A DNA stretch of 33,691 nucleotides, from contig JBDUCV010000021.1 in NCBI GenBank assembly GCA_040003255.1, positions 1 to 33,691 on the forward strand. Direction: 5' to 3'. The position numbers and the translations under genes were made by a program. The notes beneath the pieces were generated by a model. That model saw only the letters and a program-made list of their open reading frames with translations. It ran no database searches and was not told where the DNA came from. The stretch is from JBDUCV01 sp040003255 (GTDB lineage Bacteria > Actinomycetota > Actinomycetes > Mycobacteriales > Jatrophihabitantaceae). Positions 8,150-15,907 of the stretch are shown piece after piece; position 1 is the stretch's first letter; each line of letters starts with the position of its first letter.

Positions 8150-9558
8150 TGCGCGTCGACGACCTCCGCTCGCTCAGCATCTTCGACGGTCTGAGTGACG
8201 ACCAGCTCGCGGAGCTGGTAGGGGCGGGCACCGAGGTGCGGGTCGAGCCTGGCGTCGTCCTGTTTCACGAGGGCGAGCACGCCGACTTCTGGTGGGTGCT
8301 CGTCGACGGTGCCATCGACCTGGTACGGCACGTCGGCCGCGAGGACACCGTGGTCGGCAGGATGGACGCACCGGGCCGCTGGGCCGGCGGGTTCCGGGCC
8401 TGGGACGAGCATGGCGTCTATCTCGCGACCGGCCGAGGAGTCACCGACGGGCGGGTGCTTCGGGTGCCGGCCGAGGCATTGCGGGAACGATCCAGCGCGT
8501 GGTTCCCGTTCGGCGCACACCTCATCGCGGGGCTATACGGCACCGCGCGCACCATCGAGGCGACGGCACGCCAGCGCGAGTCCCTCGTCACCCTCGGAAC
8601 ACTCGCCGCAGGCCTGGCGCACGAGATCAACAATCCGGCAGCTGCCGCCACCCAGGCGGTCGACGCTCTCGAGGAGGCGTGCCGAACCCTGCTCTCGTCC
8701 CTCGGTCGGCTCGCCCATAACGAGATCTCGGCCTTGCAGTTCACGGCGCTGGACGCGCTCCGCCGTGAGATCGAGCCCCGGGCGGCCGCCCTGGATCCGC
8801 TGGCCCTGACGGACCACGAAGAGGCCCTGTCGTCGTGGCTCACCGGCCACGGCGTCGACCGCGAGTGGATTATCGCCCCGCCGCTGGCCGCTGCCGGGGT
8901 CGACCTCGGCTGGTGCGAGCGGGCGGCGAGCGTGCTCGAGGGGACGGCGTTGGAGCCAGGTTTGGAATGGGTGGCAAGCTCGTTTTCGGTGTCGACGCTT
9001 CTTTCGGAGGTGAAGGAGTCGACCCGCCGAATCTCCGAGCTCGTTGCCGCCATCAAGTCCCACTCGCAGCTGGACCGTGCTTCGATGCAGCACATCGACG
9101 TGACGGATGGGCTCGAGACCAGCCTGGTGATGCTCGGGCACAAGCTTCGCGACGGCGTCACGGTCATTCGTGACTACGGCGCAGACGTGCCCCGGATCGA
9201 GGCGTACGCCGGCGAACTCAACCAGGTGTGGACCAACCTCATCGACAACGCCGTCGACGCGATGGCAGGCCGGGGCACGCTCCGGGTAGCGACACGGGCT
9301 GACGGCGACGCGGTCGTGGTCGAAATCGGCGACACCGGTCCAGGCTTGCCGCCGCAGGTGATGGCGCGCGCGTTCGAGGCGTTCTACACGACCAAGGACG
9401 TAGGCAAGGGCACCGGACTTGGCCTTGACATCGCACGGCGGATCGTCGTGGAACGCCACGGTGGCACGATCAGCATCGATTCCCGTCCGGAGGAGACGGT
9501 TCTGCGCGTCCGCATCCCGGTCCGACCGCCTGAGCCGGACGGGCGTGGGGGCACATGA
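8149..9558 (+). CDS. Histidine kinase with N-terminal CRP-like cyclic-nucleotide-binding sensor domain
   Basis: A 469-residue cytoplasmic sensor kinase without membrane segments. Residues about 8-125 form a cNMP/CRP-like beta-barrel (LSIFDGLSDDQLAELV, then FHEGEHADFWWVLVDG). The dimerisation/phosphotransfer helix has the H-box GLAHEINNP (His158). A long helical insert (about 175-310) follows. The HATPase domain shows N-box NLIDNAVDAM (around 363-372), G1 GDTGPGL (394-400), an F-box FEAFYTTK and G2 GKGTGLGLDIA (420-429). ATG 8149 shares its A with the stop of the upstream receiver-flavoprotein, strongly implying that protein is its phosphotransfer partner. A much longer in-frame extension upstream lies wholly within the previous gene and is not used. 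The sensed ligand is unknown; NADP, nucleotide or redox cues are possible. Confidence 0.92.
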   Translation: MRVDDLRSLSIFDGLSDDQLAELVGAGTEVRVEPGVVLFHEGEHADFWWVLVDGAIDLVRHVGREDTVVGRMDAPGRWAGGFRAWDEHGVYLATGRGVTDGRVLRVPAEALRERSSAWFPFGAHLIAGLYGTARTIEATARQRESLVTLGTLAAGLAHEINNPAAAATQAVDALEEACRTLLSSLGRLAHNEISALQFTALDALRREIEPRAAALDPLALTDHEEALSSWLTGHGVDREWIIAPPLAAAGVDLGWCERAASVLEGTALEPGLEWVASSFSVSTLLSEVKESTRRISELVAAIKSHSQLDRASMQHIDVTDGLETSLVMLGHKLRDGVTVIRDYGADVPRIEAYAGELNQVWTNLIDNAVDAMAGRGTLRVATRADGDAVVVEIGDTGPGLPPQVMARAFEAFYTTKDVGKGTGLGLDIARRIVVERHGGTISIDSRPEETVLRVRIPVRPPEPDGRGGT

Positions 9559-9597
9559 TTGACCTTGCGGTCGATCAGCGGGACCCTCGGCATGCAT

Positions 9598-9604
9598 AGG
9601 AGGT
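9598..9604 (+). promoter_or_regulatory. Strong ribosome-binding site of the GYD gene
   Basis: AGGAGGT, near-perfect complement of the 16S 3' end, lies 7 bases upstream of ATG 9612. It fixes that start rather than the codon at 9603, which would overlap it. It also suggests the GYD protein is made at a higher level than the two preceding signalling proteins, whose starts lack good sites. Confidence 0.75.
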
Positions 9605-9611
9605 GGGATCG

Positions 9612-9938
9612 ATGACAAAGTTTGCCGTCTTCTTCACGTTCAAGGGCGAGACCATCAAGGGCTTGATGGACAAGCCCAGCGATCGCGCCGCAGTGGTCAG
9701 CCGTACCTGCGAAGCCGCTGGCGGCCGGATGGACGCCTACTACGTGATGTTCGGTGCCTGGGACGGCTTCGTGATCGCAGACGTGCCTGATAGCAAGGCG
9801 GCTGCCGCGATCAGCTTGGCGGTGAGCAGTACCGGCGCGTTCGGTCACGTCGAGACGCACGAACTACTCGAGGTGAGCGAGTTCCCGGGGGTGCTCAGCA
9901 GCGCTGCCAAGCTGACCTACACCGCACCGGGGGCATAG
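9612..9938 (+). CDS. GYD-domain protein
   Basis: A 108-residue single-domain protein of the GYD family, a ferredoxin-like alpha-beta fold of the dimeric alpha-beta barrel type. The N-terminal FAVFFTFKGETIKGLMD matches the family's first strand and helix. The naming motif GxYD is present as GAWD, in the segment YYVMFGAWDGFVIADVPD. GYD proteins are small and of unknown biochemical function. It begins 53 bases after the kinase gene with an excellent ribosome site, so it may be the third gene of that operon; whether it takes part in the signalling is not shown. Confidence 0.85.
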   Translation: MTKFAVFFTFKGETIKGLMDKPSDRAAVVSRTCEAAGGRMDAYYVMFGAWDGFVIADVPDSKAAAAISLAVSSTGAFGHVETHELLEVSEFPGVLSSAAKLTYTAPGA

Positions 9939-9989
9939 CGGCTGGGACGCTCGGAGCTGGCGCCGGTCGGCAACGAGGCTTCGTCTTGG

Positions 9990-10373
9990 CTACCTGGTCC
10001 CACCGTTCATCGCCGCCAGGTTGCGCATGATGACCTCTTCGGTTACCCGCAACTCGTCGGTCGGGCTGAACTGGACCCATTCCGTGCCCTCCGCGACCGT
10101 CGGCACATGGCCCGGAGGCGCGTAGAACGCGTCGCCGGCCTCAACGACCTCAACGTTCTCGCCGAAGCGCCAGGAAATACGACCCTTAAGGACGTACCCC
10201 CAGTGCGGGCACTGGCATGCGCCGCCAGGAAGGCCTTTGAATAGCGGCGTGTGGTCCATTTCAGTTCGGAACAGGACGAAGTTGACTGTGTAACCGTCGC
10301 CCGATCCGGTCCATTCGGCCACCGGGCCGTGATCTTCGCTCCGTTGCGGGTTCTCTTTGGACACTTTGAGCAT
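9990..10373 (-). CDS. Cupin-fold protein
   Basis: A 127-residue small cupin. The first motif is degenerate: CQCPHWGYVLKGRISWRFG, with a Cys-x-Cys-x-His rather than His-x-His. The second is AGDAFYAPPGHVP, with the last metal His. It is probably a metal- or ligand-binding beta-barrel; the family is functionally broad. ATG 10373 is chosen because AAGGAG ends 9 bases upstream; that ribosome site is inside the last codons of the methyltransferase gene, whose stop lies 6 bases before this start. The two are therefore a translationally linked pair. It is convergent with the GYD gene. Confidence 0.83.
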   Translation of the reverse strand: MLKVSKENPQRSEDHGPVAEWTGSGDGYTVNFVLFRTEMDHTPLFKGLPGGACQCPHWGYVLKGRISWRFGENVEVVEAGDAFYAPPGHVPTVAEGTEWVQFSPTDELRVTEEVIMRNLAAMNGGTR

Positions 10374-10378
10374 CGTGA

Positions 10379-11047
10379 TCATCTCCTTGTTGTTGTTGTA
10401 ATCCCGGCCTTGTCGGGTCCGGGCCACACCACGTCGGCGACTCCGACGACAAGCGGGCTGACGAACGGCGGCGCCTTGGGTAGGCGGTCGTGGGAGACCT
10501 CGCGGACCGTGAACCCGGCCGCGCCGATCGTCGCGAGTGTCGGGCGGTTGCAGTTGCAGCCATGGGCCACAAACCGGTTGAGCCCGTTCAGCCGATCCTG
10601 CCAACGGGCCAGCGTCGGCGAGTCGGCCCGGACGTGTTCGATGAACAGCAACTGCCCGCCCGGGCGCAGTACCCGTCGCAGCTCCCGCAGGGCGCGGGGT
10701 TGGTCGTCCACCGTGCACAGCACCAGCGTCGACACCGCGACGTCGAACGTGTCGTCGTCGAACGGCAGATCCTCGGCCGGCGCCCGCAGCACGCGTGCGG
10801 ACCGGGCGTCATTGCGGACCCGTCGGGTCAGCCGCTTGACCATCGCTGGCTCCGGCTCGGTCAGCGTGAGGTCGCCCACCGCGCCGCCGTAATACCGAAG
10901 GTTCGAGCCTGTGCCGCTACCGATTTCGAGGACGGATCCCTTGGCCGATGTCAACAGCCTTTCCCGCTGTGCGGCAAGGCCGCTGCGCTCGACTCGGGCC
11001 ATCATGTGGTCATAGCGCCAGGCGAACGACCAGCTGCCGAGACTCAT
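10379..11047 (-). CDS. Class I SAM-dependent methyltransferase
   Basis: A 222-residue Methyltransf_11-type enzyme. Motif I is VLEIGSGTGSNLRYY (SAM-binding glycine loop), the acidic residue after beta-2 is in LTEPEP, motif II/III is LPFDDDTFDVAVSTLVLCTV, and the post-IV segment is VLRPGGQLLFIEH. The pattern is that of UbiE/phospholipid-methyltransferase-like small-molecule or lipid enzymes. It may be soluble or membrane-associated, because SLGSWSFAWRYDHMM resembles the start of lipid methyltransferases. ATG 11047 overlaps by one base the stop of an 8-codon ORF that carries a strong ribosome site. The last codons, a run of ACA then AGG AGA TGA, supply the cupin gene's ribosome site. Confidence 0.88.
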   Translation of the reverse strand: MSLGSWSFAWRYDHMMARVERSGLAAQRERLLTSAKGSVLEIGSGTGSNLRYYGGAVGDLTLTEPEPAMVKRLTRRVRNDARSARVLRAPAEDLPFDDDTFDVAVSTLVLCTVDDQPRALRELRRVLRPGGQLLFIEHVRADSPTLARWQDRLNGLNRFVAHGCNCNRPTLATIGAAGFTVREVSHDRLPKAPPFVSPLVVGVADVVWPGPDKAGITTTTRR

Positions 11048-11073
11048 CAACTGCCACCGCGTGGCTTGCTCAT
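11047..11073 (-). CDS. Putative 8-codon leader ORF coupled to the methyltransferase
   Basis: ATG 11073 opens a frame reading MSKPRGGS and stops at TGA 11047-11049, which shares its A with the methyltransferase ATG (TGATG). GGAGG at 11082-11086 sits 8 bases upstream of this ATG and is the only strong ribosome site in the region; the methyltransferase ATG itself has only a weak GGTGG. This suggests the leader is translated and delivers ribosomes to the enzyme start. The alternative is a one-base sequence error joining these residues to the enzyme. No attenuator structure is obvious. Confidence 0.45.
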   Translation of the reverse strand: MSKPRGGS

Positions 11074-11081
11074 GTGAATCG

Positions 11082-11086
11082 CCTCC
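11082..11086 (-). promoter_or_regulatory. Ribosome-binding site serving the leader ORF upstream of the methyltransferase
   Basis: GGAGG on the minus strand, 8 bases ahead of ATG 11073 and 34 ahead of ATG 11047. Its spacing fits the leader start and not the methyltransferase start, which is the main argument for coupled translation. Confidence 0.55.
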
Positions 11087-11181
11087 TGCCGGCTGGCCTA
11101 ACCGCAACGCTAGGCATGGCGCGACAGGAGAACATCAGGCGTTCGCCGGATCTTTCGCCAGCATCCGTCGCTGTCAGTCGC

Positions 11182-12756
11182 TCAGGACGACCGGTGTGCG
11201 ATCTCCTCGTCGGGCAAGAGGCCGTGCTGCATCGCGAACAGTCCAGCAGCCGCACGATTCGAAGCGTCGATCTTGACGTAGATGTGCTCGACGTGTTTGC
11301 CGGCCGTTTTCGGCGTGATCACGAGGCGCTGCGCGATTTCCTTGTTCGACAGGCCGCGCGCGAGCAGTCGCAGTACGTCGATCTCTCGGCTCGTCAAACC
11401 GGCCGGCCCCTCGCGCCGCCGAGGAATCCGGTGTCCGGCCGCATCGAGGACTGCGTCGACAGCCGGTGCGTCCAGGCGCCCGGCGCGCACCTGATTGCGC
11501 AATTCTTCAGCCGCCTCGGCTGCGGACTTGGCCGGACGATGTGGGCGCAGCTCGCGCATGGACTGATAGGCGTCGGCCGCTGCAAGCAGCCGGGCCGGAG
11601 TCGAGATCGAACCGCCGGAGAGCCCTCGCGGATACCCGCTCCCGTCGAGACGTTCGCAGTGCTGCACCGCAATCGCGCCGAGTGGTGCCAGGGACGCGGA
11701 CTGATGGAGCATCCGCTCAGTCAGGTACGGATACATCCGGACCCGCTCCCATTCGCCCATCCGCAACGGTCCCGGCCGGTCCCAGATCGAGTTCGAAACG
11801 CCGAGGCGACCGAAGTCATGAACCAGCCCGGCTCGGCGCAACTGCGACACCGCCTCCGGCCCCAACCCCGCTGCGGTCGCGGCCGCGCCGACGAGCTCGG
11901 ACACCGCCACCGAATGTCCCAACGTGAACGGTGACTTCAGGTCGACGAAATTGGCGATCGCCGTCAATGCCGCGTCGACCTGCTCGTCGACCAAGACGAC
12001 AGCCAATGCCGGTTCGGCCGCAATGACCGACTGCCAGCTCTGAACGCCGTCCAGCTCGTCGAACAGAACATCGGCGCGCTCGCACAGCAGATCGGCGAGA
12101 GCGGGGTCGAACTGGCTGCCGGCCCGCCGCCGGGCCATCGTCCTGGCCGCGTCGACCCCGCCGACCCGGTGCGCTACCTCGACGAACTCGGATAGCTGGG
12201 CGATGCGCGAGGCGACCGGCACTTGCTCGCCACCGATCTCGCCGGGCCAGCCCCGCCCGTCCCATTGCTCATACGCGGCTGACAAGGCGGCCAACACGTC
12301 GTCGGAAAGTCCGAGGTGCTCGGCCAACTTGCGCGCCAGCCGGGCGTGCTGGGCAATCATCCCGTCGATCTCGCGGTGGCCGGACAGCGCGAATTCCAAC
12401 CCGACCCGGAAGCGGTGCAGCGGCGGGTTGCCGGCTCCGATCAGACGTAGCCCGGCGAGCGCGCCGCGAAGGCTCCGGTACTCGTGGTCGTACTTGCCGG
12501 ATTTCAATGCGATGTCGTCGCCGAACCACTTGGCTTGCTCATGAGCATCGGTGTGGCAGCCGACGTTGACCAGCAGGGCGGTGTAATAGACGACCGCGCG
12601 CTCCTGGTCGTCCAAACCGACCGCTTCGGCCAATCGAAGCCCGATCAGGCATTGCCGCAGGACGTGTTCCACGGGCTGGCCGAAGCCAAGGTCGACCCCC
12701 AACGAGAGGGCCGCGACCAGTTCGGCCAGGCGCACCCGGCCGGTCTGGTCTGTCAT
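11182..12756 (-). CDS. HD-GYP-type phosphohydrolase domain protein with C-terminal LuxR DNA-binding domain
   Basis: A 524-residue soluble protein. The first half (about 50-195) looks like a decayed HD-GYP domain: the second-half signature appears as YEQWDGRGWPGEIGGEQVPVASR, with Tyr for His, and no HD pair is seen. The second half has a better-preserved one: His281 in LGHS, HD at 313-314 in VHDFGRLGV, His366, and GYP at 374-376 in LDGSGYPRGL. Residues about 452-515 are a LuxR-type helix-turn-helix (LTSREIDVLRLLARGLSNKEIAQRL in part). HD-GYP domains hydrolyse cyclic dinucleotides; coupling to a LuxR tail would tie such hydrolysis or binding to transcription. It lies directly downstream of the hydroxyacid operon on the same strand (47-base gap) and could regulate it, though this is inference. 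Confidence 0.9.
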   Translation of the reverse strand: MTDQTGRVRLAELVAALSLGVDLGFGQPVEHVLRQCLIGLRLAEAVGLDDQERAVVYYTALLVNVGCHTDAHEQAKWFGDDIALKSGKYDHEYRSLRGALAGLRLIGAGNPPLHRFRVGLEFALSGHREIDGMIAQHARLARKLAEHLGLSDDVLAALSAAYEQWDGRGWPGEIGGEQVPVASRIAQLSEFVEVAHRVGGVDAARTMARRRAGSQFDPALADLLCERADVLFDELDGVQSWQSVIAAEPALAVVLVDEQVDAALTAIANFVDLKSPFTLGHSVAVSELVGAAATAAGLGPEAVSQLRRAGLVHDFGRLGVSNSIWDRPGPLRMGEWERVRMYPYLTERMLHQSASLAPLGAIAVQHCERLDGSGYPRGLSGGSISTPARLLAAADAYQSMRELRPHRPAKSAAEAAEELRNQVRAGRLDAPAVDAVLDAAGHRIPRRREGPAGLTSREIDVLRLLARGLSNKEIAQRLVITPKTAGKHVEHIYVKIDASNRAAAGLFAMQHGLLPDEEIAHRSS

Positions 12757-12803
12757 GCCCAGAGCGTACTTCCGTGCCGCACGGAGTCGGTGCCAACCGA
12801 ATA

Positions 12804-14018
12804 TCAGGGGAGCGTTACGTGCTGCGGGCCGAGTTCGTCGATGGTGCGGGTACCCAGGAGCTGCATGGTGCGACGGATCTCGCCGCTGAGGATCTGCGCG
12901 GCGCGGTCGACGCCACGCTCTCCGCCGGCCATGAGCCCGTAGAGGTAGGCCCGCCCGACCATGACCGCGTTCGCGCCGAGAGCCAGCGCAGCGACGACGT
13001 CGGCGCCGCTCATGACACCGGTGTCGAGCCACACCTCGGCGCGGTCGCCTATGGCGTCGACCACGTCGGGGACGAGCCGCAGCGGCACCGGGGCACGATC
13101 GAGCTGCCGACCACCATGGTTGGACAGCACAATCGCGTCTGCACCGGCGTCCACGACGCGGCGCGCATCGTCCACGGTCTGAATGCCCTTGATAACGAGC
13201 GGGCCGGTCCAGAACGACCGCAACCACTCCAGGTCCGCGATCGTCATCGTCGGGTCGAAGAATCCGTCGATCAGCTCTGCGACGGTGCCGTCCCACTTAC
13301 TGAGAGATGCGAAAGCAAGAGGGCGGGTAGTCAGCAGGTTGATCCACCAGGCCGGGTGAGTGGCAGCGTCGAGCACGGTCTTGACCGTAAGCGCGGGCGG
13401 AATGGAGAACCCGTTGCGCACATCACGTAGGCGTGCCCCGGCCACGGGGACGTCCACGGTGAGCACGAGGGCCTCGAAGCCGGCCGCCTTGGCACGCGCC
13501 ATCAGCTCCTGTCCGGCGGCGCGGTCCTTCCACACGTAGAGCTGAAACCATTTGCGCGCGCCCGGAGCCGCCGCCGCCACGTCCTCGATGGAGGTGGTGC
13601 CCAAGGTCGATAGCGCGTACGGGATACCGTGCCTCTCGGCCACCCGAACCACGGCGTTCTCGCCCTCATGATTCATCATTCGGGTGAAGCCGGTTGGCGC
13701 GAAGGCGAACGGCAGCGCTGCCGGCCGCCGAAGTATCGAGGTGGTGGTGTCGACGTCGGACACGTCGCGCAGGATGGAGGGATTGAACTCCAGGTTGCCG
13801 AAGAGGTCACGCGCCCGTCGCAGGCTGATTTCCGCCTCGGCAGCGCCGTCCGTGTAGTCGAAGACCGACCGCGGGGTGCGGCGGCGGGCGATCGTTCGAA
13901 GATCGTTGATGGTCAGCGCGTTGTCGAGGCGACGTCTGGTCGGGTTGAGTTCGATCGGCTTGACGCGCAGCAGCAACTTCAGTTCGCGCCACCTCGGAAC
14001 CCGACGGTCAGATAACAT
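12804..14018 (-). CDS. lldD: FMN-dependent alpha-hydroxy-acid oxidizing protein (L-lactate dehydrogenase / glycolate oxidase family)
   Basis: A 404-residue TIM-barrel flavoenzyme that oxidises an L-2-hydroxyacid to the 2-keto acid. Recognisable parts are the N-terminal VFDYTDGAAEAE, the FMN region FAPTGFTRMMNHEGE, LSTLGTTSIEDVAA, the LTVDVPVAGARLRD segment, the FMN-phosphate Lys in LVIKGIQ, the active-site SNHGGRQLD (catalytic His with substrate-binding Arg) and DTGVMSGADVVAALALGA. ATG 14018 follows GGAGGAG with good spacing. It is the last gene of the six-gene hydroxyacid operon, directly after the permease. Neighbours suggest lactate or glycolate as substrate; mycofactocin-linked relatives look similar, so the symbol is tentative. 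Confidence 0.9.
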   Translation of the reverse strand: MLSDRRVPRWRELKLLLRVKPIELNPTRRRLDNALTINDLRTIARRRTPRSVFDYTDGAAEAEISLRRARDLFGNLEFNPSILRDVSDVDTTTSILRRPAALPFAFAPTGFTRMMNHEGENAVVRVAERHGIPYALSTLGTTSIEDVAAAAPGARKWFQLYVWKDRAAGQELMARAKAAGFEALVLTVDVPVAGARLRDVRNGFSIPPALTVKTVLDAATHPAWWINLLTTRPLAFASLSKWDGTVAELIDGFFDPTMTIADLEWLRSFWTGPLVIKGIQTVDDARRVVDAGADAIVLSNHGGRQLDRAPVPLRLVPDVVDAIGDRAEVWLDTGVMSGADVVAALALGANAVMVGRAYLYGLMAGGERGVDRAAQILSGEIRRTMQLLGTRTIDELGPQHVTLP

Positions 14019-14076
14019 TCGAGCGGAATCTCCTCCCCTCAGTTTGCGGCTCTGCACATGCCGACTGGCCAAAGTC

Positions 14077-15882
14077 TCAGACGACCATCCACGACAACAC
14101 CGCGGTCGATTGCAGGTAGACGAGCACGCACATGAAGGCCAGGAACGCGATGCTCCATACGAAGACGCGCCTGAAGATGTCGCCCTCGCGCCCCTCGAGC
14201 CCGACGGCCCCGGCGGCGATCGCGAGGTTCTGCGGCGAGATCATCTTGCCGAGCACGCCCCCGGAGGAGTTCGCCGCGGCGAGCAGTGTCGGGGACAGGT
14301 GCGCCTGCGACGCGGCGGTGATTTGCAGGGCGCCGAACAATGAGTTCGAGGAAGTGTCCGAGCCGGTAACCGCGACGCCGAGCCAACCCAGGATCGGCGA
14401 CAGCAGGGCGAACAAACCTCCGGCTCCGGCCAGCCACAGCCCCAGCGTCTGGGTCTCACCCGACTCGTTCATGACGAAGCCGAGCGCCAGCACGGCCATC
14501 ACGGTGAGGATCGCGAACTTCAGCTGCGCGAGCGTGCGCCCGTAGGTGCGCAGGGCCCGGCCGACCCCCACGTGCAGCACGATCATGGTGAGCAGACCGG
14601 ATATCAACAGCAGGGTGCCGGCGGCCGACAGGTAGTTCAGCTTGAAGGTGGTGGCGACGGCCTTGCCCTTGCCGTTGACGATATGCAGGCCCGGCCAGTT
14701 GTAGATGTGGGTGACCCATTCCAGGCGTGTACCGCGCTCGCCGGGCTTCTTGGGAGCTACGCCGGTGATGGCCGGTACGCGGGTGGCGAGCACGAAGACC
14801 ACGATGATGATCAGATACGGCGCGTAGCCCTTGAAGATGTCGCCGGGCGTGTCGCGGATCGTGCTATCCGAGGGCGCGCTGGCCTGGGCCACCGCGACCG
14901 GGTGGGCCTGCTCGGCGTCATCGGAGACCCGCGGTGGCGGGGACGTGTCATCGGACGTCCGCGGGGACGTGTCGGACCTGCGCGGGGACGTGTCGGACCT
15001 GCGCGGGGACGTGTCACCAGGCTGCCCGGGCTCGCCGTCGGTTGCCTCGACGTAGCCCTCCTTCGGGTGCCAGACGCGGGTGAAGGCCAGGACGGCCAGC
15101 GCCGAGGCGAGCGCCGCGATGATGTCGGTGAGCGGGATCGACCAGAAGTTGGACGCGAGGTACTGGAAGACGCCGAAGGTCACACCACACAGCAGCGCCG
15201 GAGGCCATACCTGGCGCAGACCGCGTTGCCCGTCGACGATGAACACCAGGGCCAGCGGCACGAAGACGGCGAGGAGCGGTGTCTGGCGACCGACCATGGC
15301 GCCCAGGTCGTTGACCGGCAGCTTGGTTACCGTCGCGAGGGTTGTGATCGGCACCGCGAGCGCCCCGAAGGCGACCGGCGCAGTATTCGCGACCAACGCG
15401 ACAGCCGCTGCCTTGAGCGGCCGGAAGCCGAGCGCGATGAGCATGACCGAGCTGATGGCAACCGGGGTGCCGAAGCCGGCCAGAGCCTCCATCAGTGCTC
15501 CGAAGCAGAAGGCGATGATGATCGCCTGGATCCGCTGGTCATCGCTGACCGAGGCGAAGGACCGGCGCAGCACGTCGAAGTGACCGGTCTCGACGGTCAG
15601 GTTGTAGATCCAGATGGCATTGATGACGATCCACATGATCGGGAAGAACCCGAAGGCGGCACCCAGCAGCCCGCTGTTGAGGGCGTCACCGACGGGCATG
15701 GAGTAGAAGACGACCGCGACGATCAGGGCGACCGCGAGCCCGATGATCGACGCGAGCCAGGCCCGCACGCGCAACACCCCAAGCAGTACGAACAGCGTGA
15801 TCAGCGGCAGGACAGCCACGATCGATGACAGCCCAAGCGAATTGCCGAGCGGGTCATAGACCTGCTTGTAGTCGGCGAGCAT
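14077..15882 (-). CDS. lctP: L-lactate/glycolate permease (LctP family)
   Basis: A 601-residue polytopic membrane protein of the lactate permease family, which includes LldP and the glycolate permease GlcA, proton symporters for 2-hydroxyacids. Family hallmarks are YDPLGNSLGLSSIVAVLPL at the N-terminus, AFCFGALMEALAGFGTPVAI, ANTAPVAFGALAVPI, and the C-terminal GWLGVAVTGSDTSSNSLFG with ANSSGGVLGKMISPQN. A dozen or more hydrophobic segments are visible. The large cytoplasmic-type loop (about residues 275-345) is expanded by repeats of TSPRRSD. ATG 15882 has AAGGAG 8 bases upstream. It follows glcF by 25 bases, which argues for glycolate as a real substrate here. Confidence 0.93.
   Translation of the reverse strand: MLADYKQVYDPLGNSLGLSSIVAVLPLITLFVLLGVLRVRAWLASIIGLAVALIVAVVFYSMPVGDALNSGLLGAAFGFFPIMWIVINAIWIYNLTVETGHFDVLRRSFASVSDDQRIQAIIIAFCFGALMEALAGFGTPVAISSVMLIALGFRPLKAAAVALVANTAPVAFGALAVPITTLATVTKLPVNDLGAMVGRQTPLLAVFVPLALVFIVDGQRGLRQVWPPALLCGVTFGVFQYLASNFWSIPLTDIIAALASALAVLAFTRVWHPKEGYVEATDGEPGQPGDTSPRRSDTSPRRSDTSPRTSDDTSPPPRVSDDAEQAHPVAVAQASAPSDSTIRDTPGDIFKGYAPYLIIIVVFVLATRVPAITGVAPKKPGERGTRLEWVTHIYNWPGLHIVNGKGKAVATTFKLNYLSAAGTLLLISGLLTMIVLHVGVGRALRTYGRTLAQLKFAILTVMAVLALGFVMNESGETQTLGLWLAGAGGLFALLSPILGWLGVAVTGSDTSSNSLFGALQITAASQAHLSPTLLAAANSSGGVLGKMISPQNLAIAAGAVGLEGREGDIFRRVFVWSIAFLAFMCVLVYLQSTAVLSWMVV
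14939..15015 (-). repeat. 21-bp tandem repeat in the permease loop
   Basis: Two perfect 21-base copies (14960-14980 and 14981-15001) are followed by a partial third (15002-15015) and preceded by a diverged 21-base copy (14939-14959). On the coding strand each unit encodes seven residues, TSPRRSD or a variant. The unit is a multiple of three, so copy-number change keeps the frame. Confidence 0.85.
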
Positions 15883-15907
15883 GGCCGTACTCCTTCCGGT
15901 GGAGGGG

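Noticed and set aside
9561..9572. Hairpin GACC-TTGC-GGTC after the kinase gene as a terminator
   Set aside because: The stem is only 4 bp with no T-run; too weak to call.
14572..15828. Long open frame (418 codons) on the plus strand opposite the permease gene
   Set aside because: It is antisense to a clear LctP protein, its product is highly charged low-complexity sequence, and such shadows are expected in GC-rich coding DNA.
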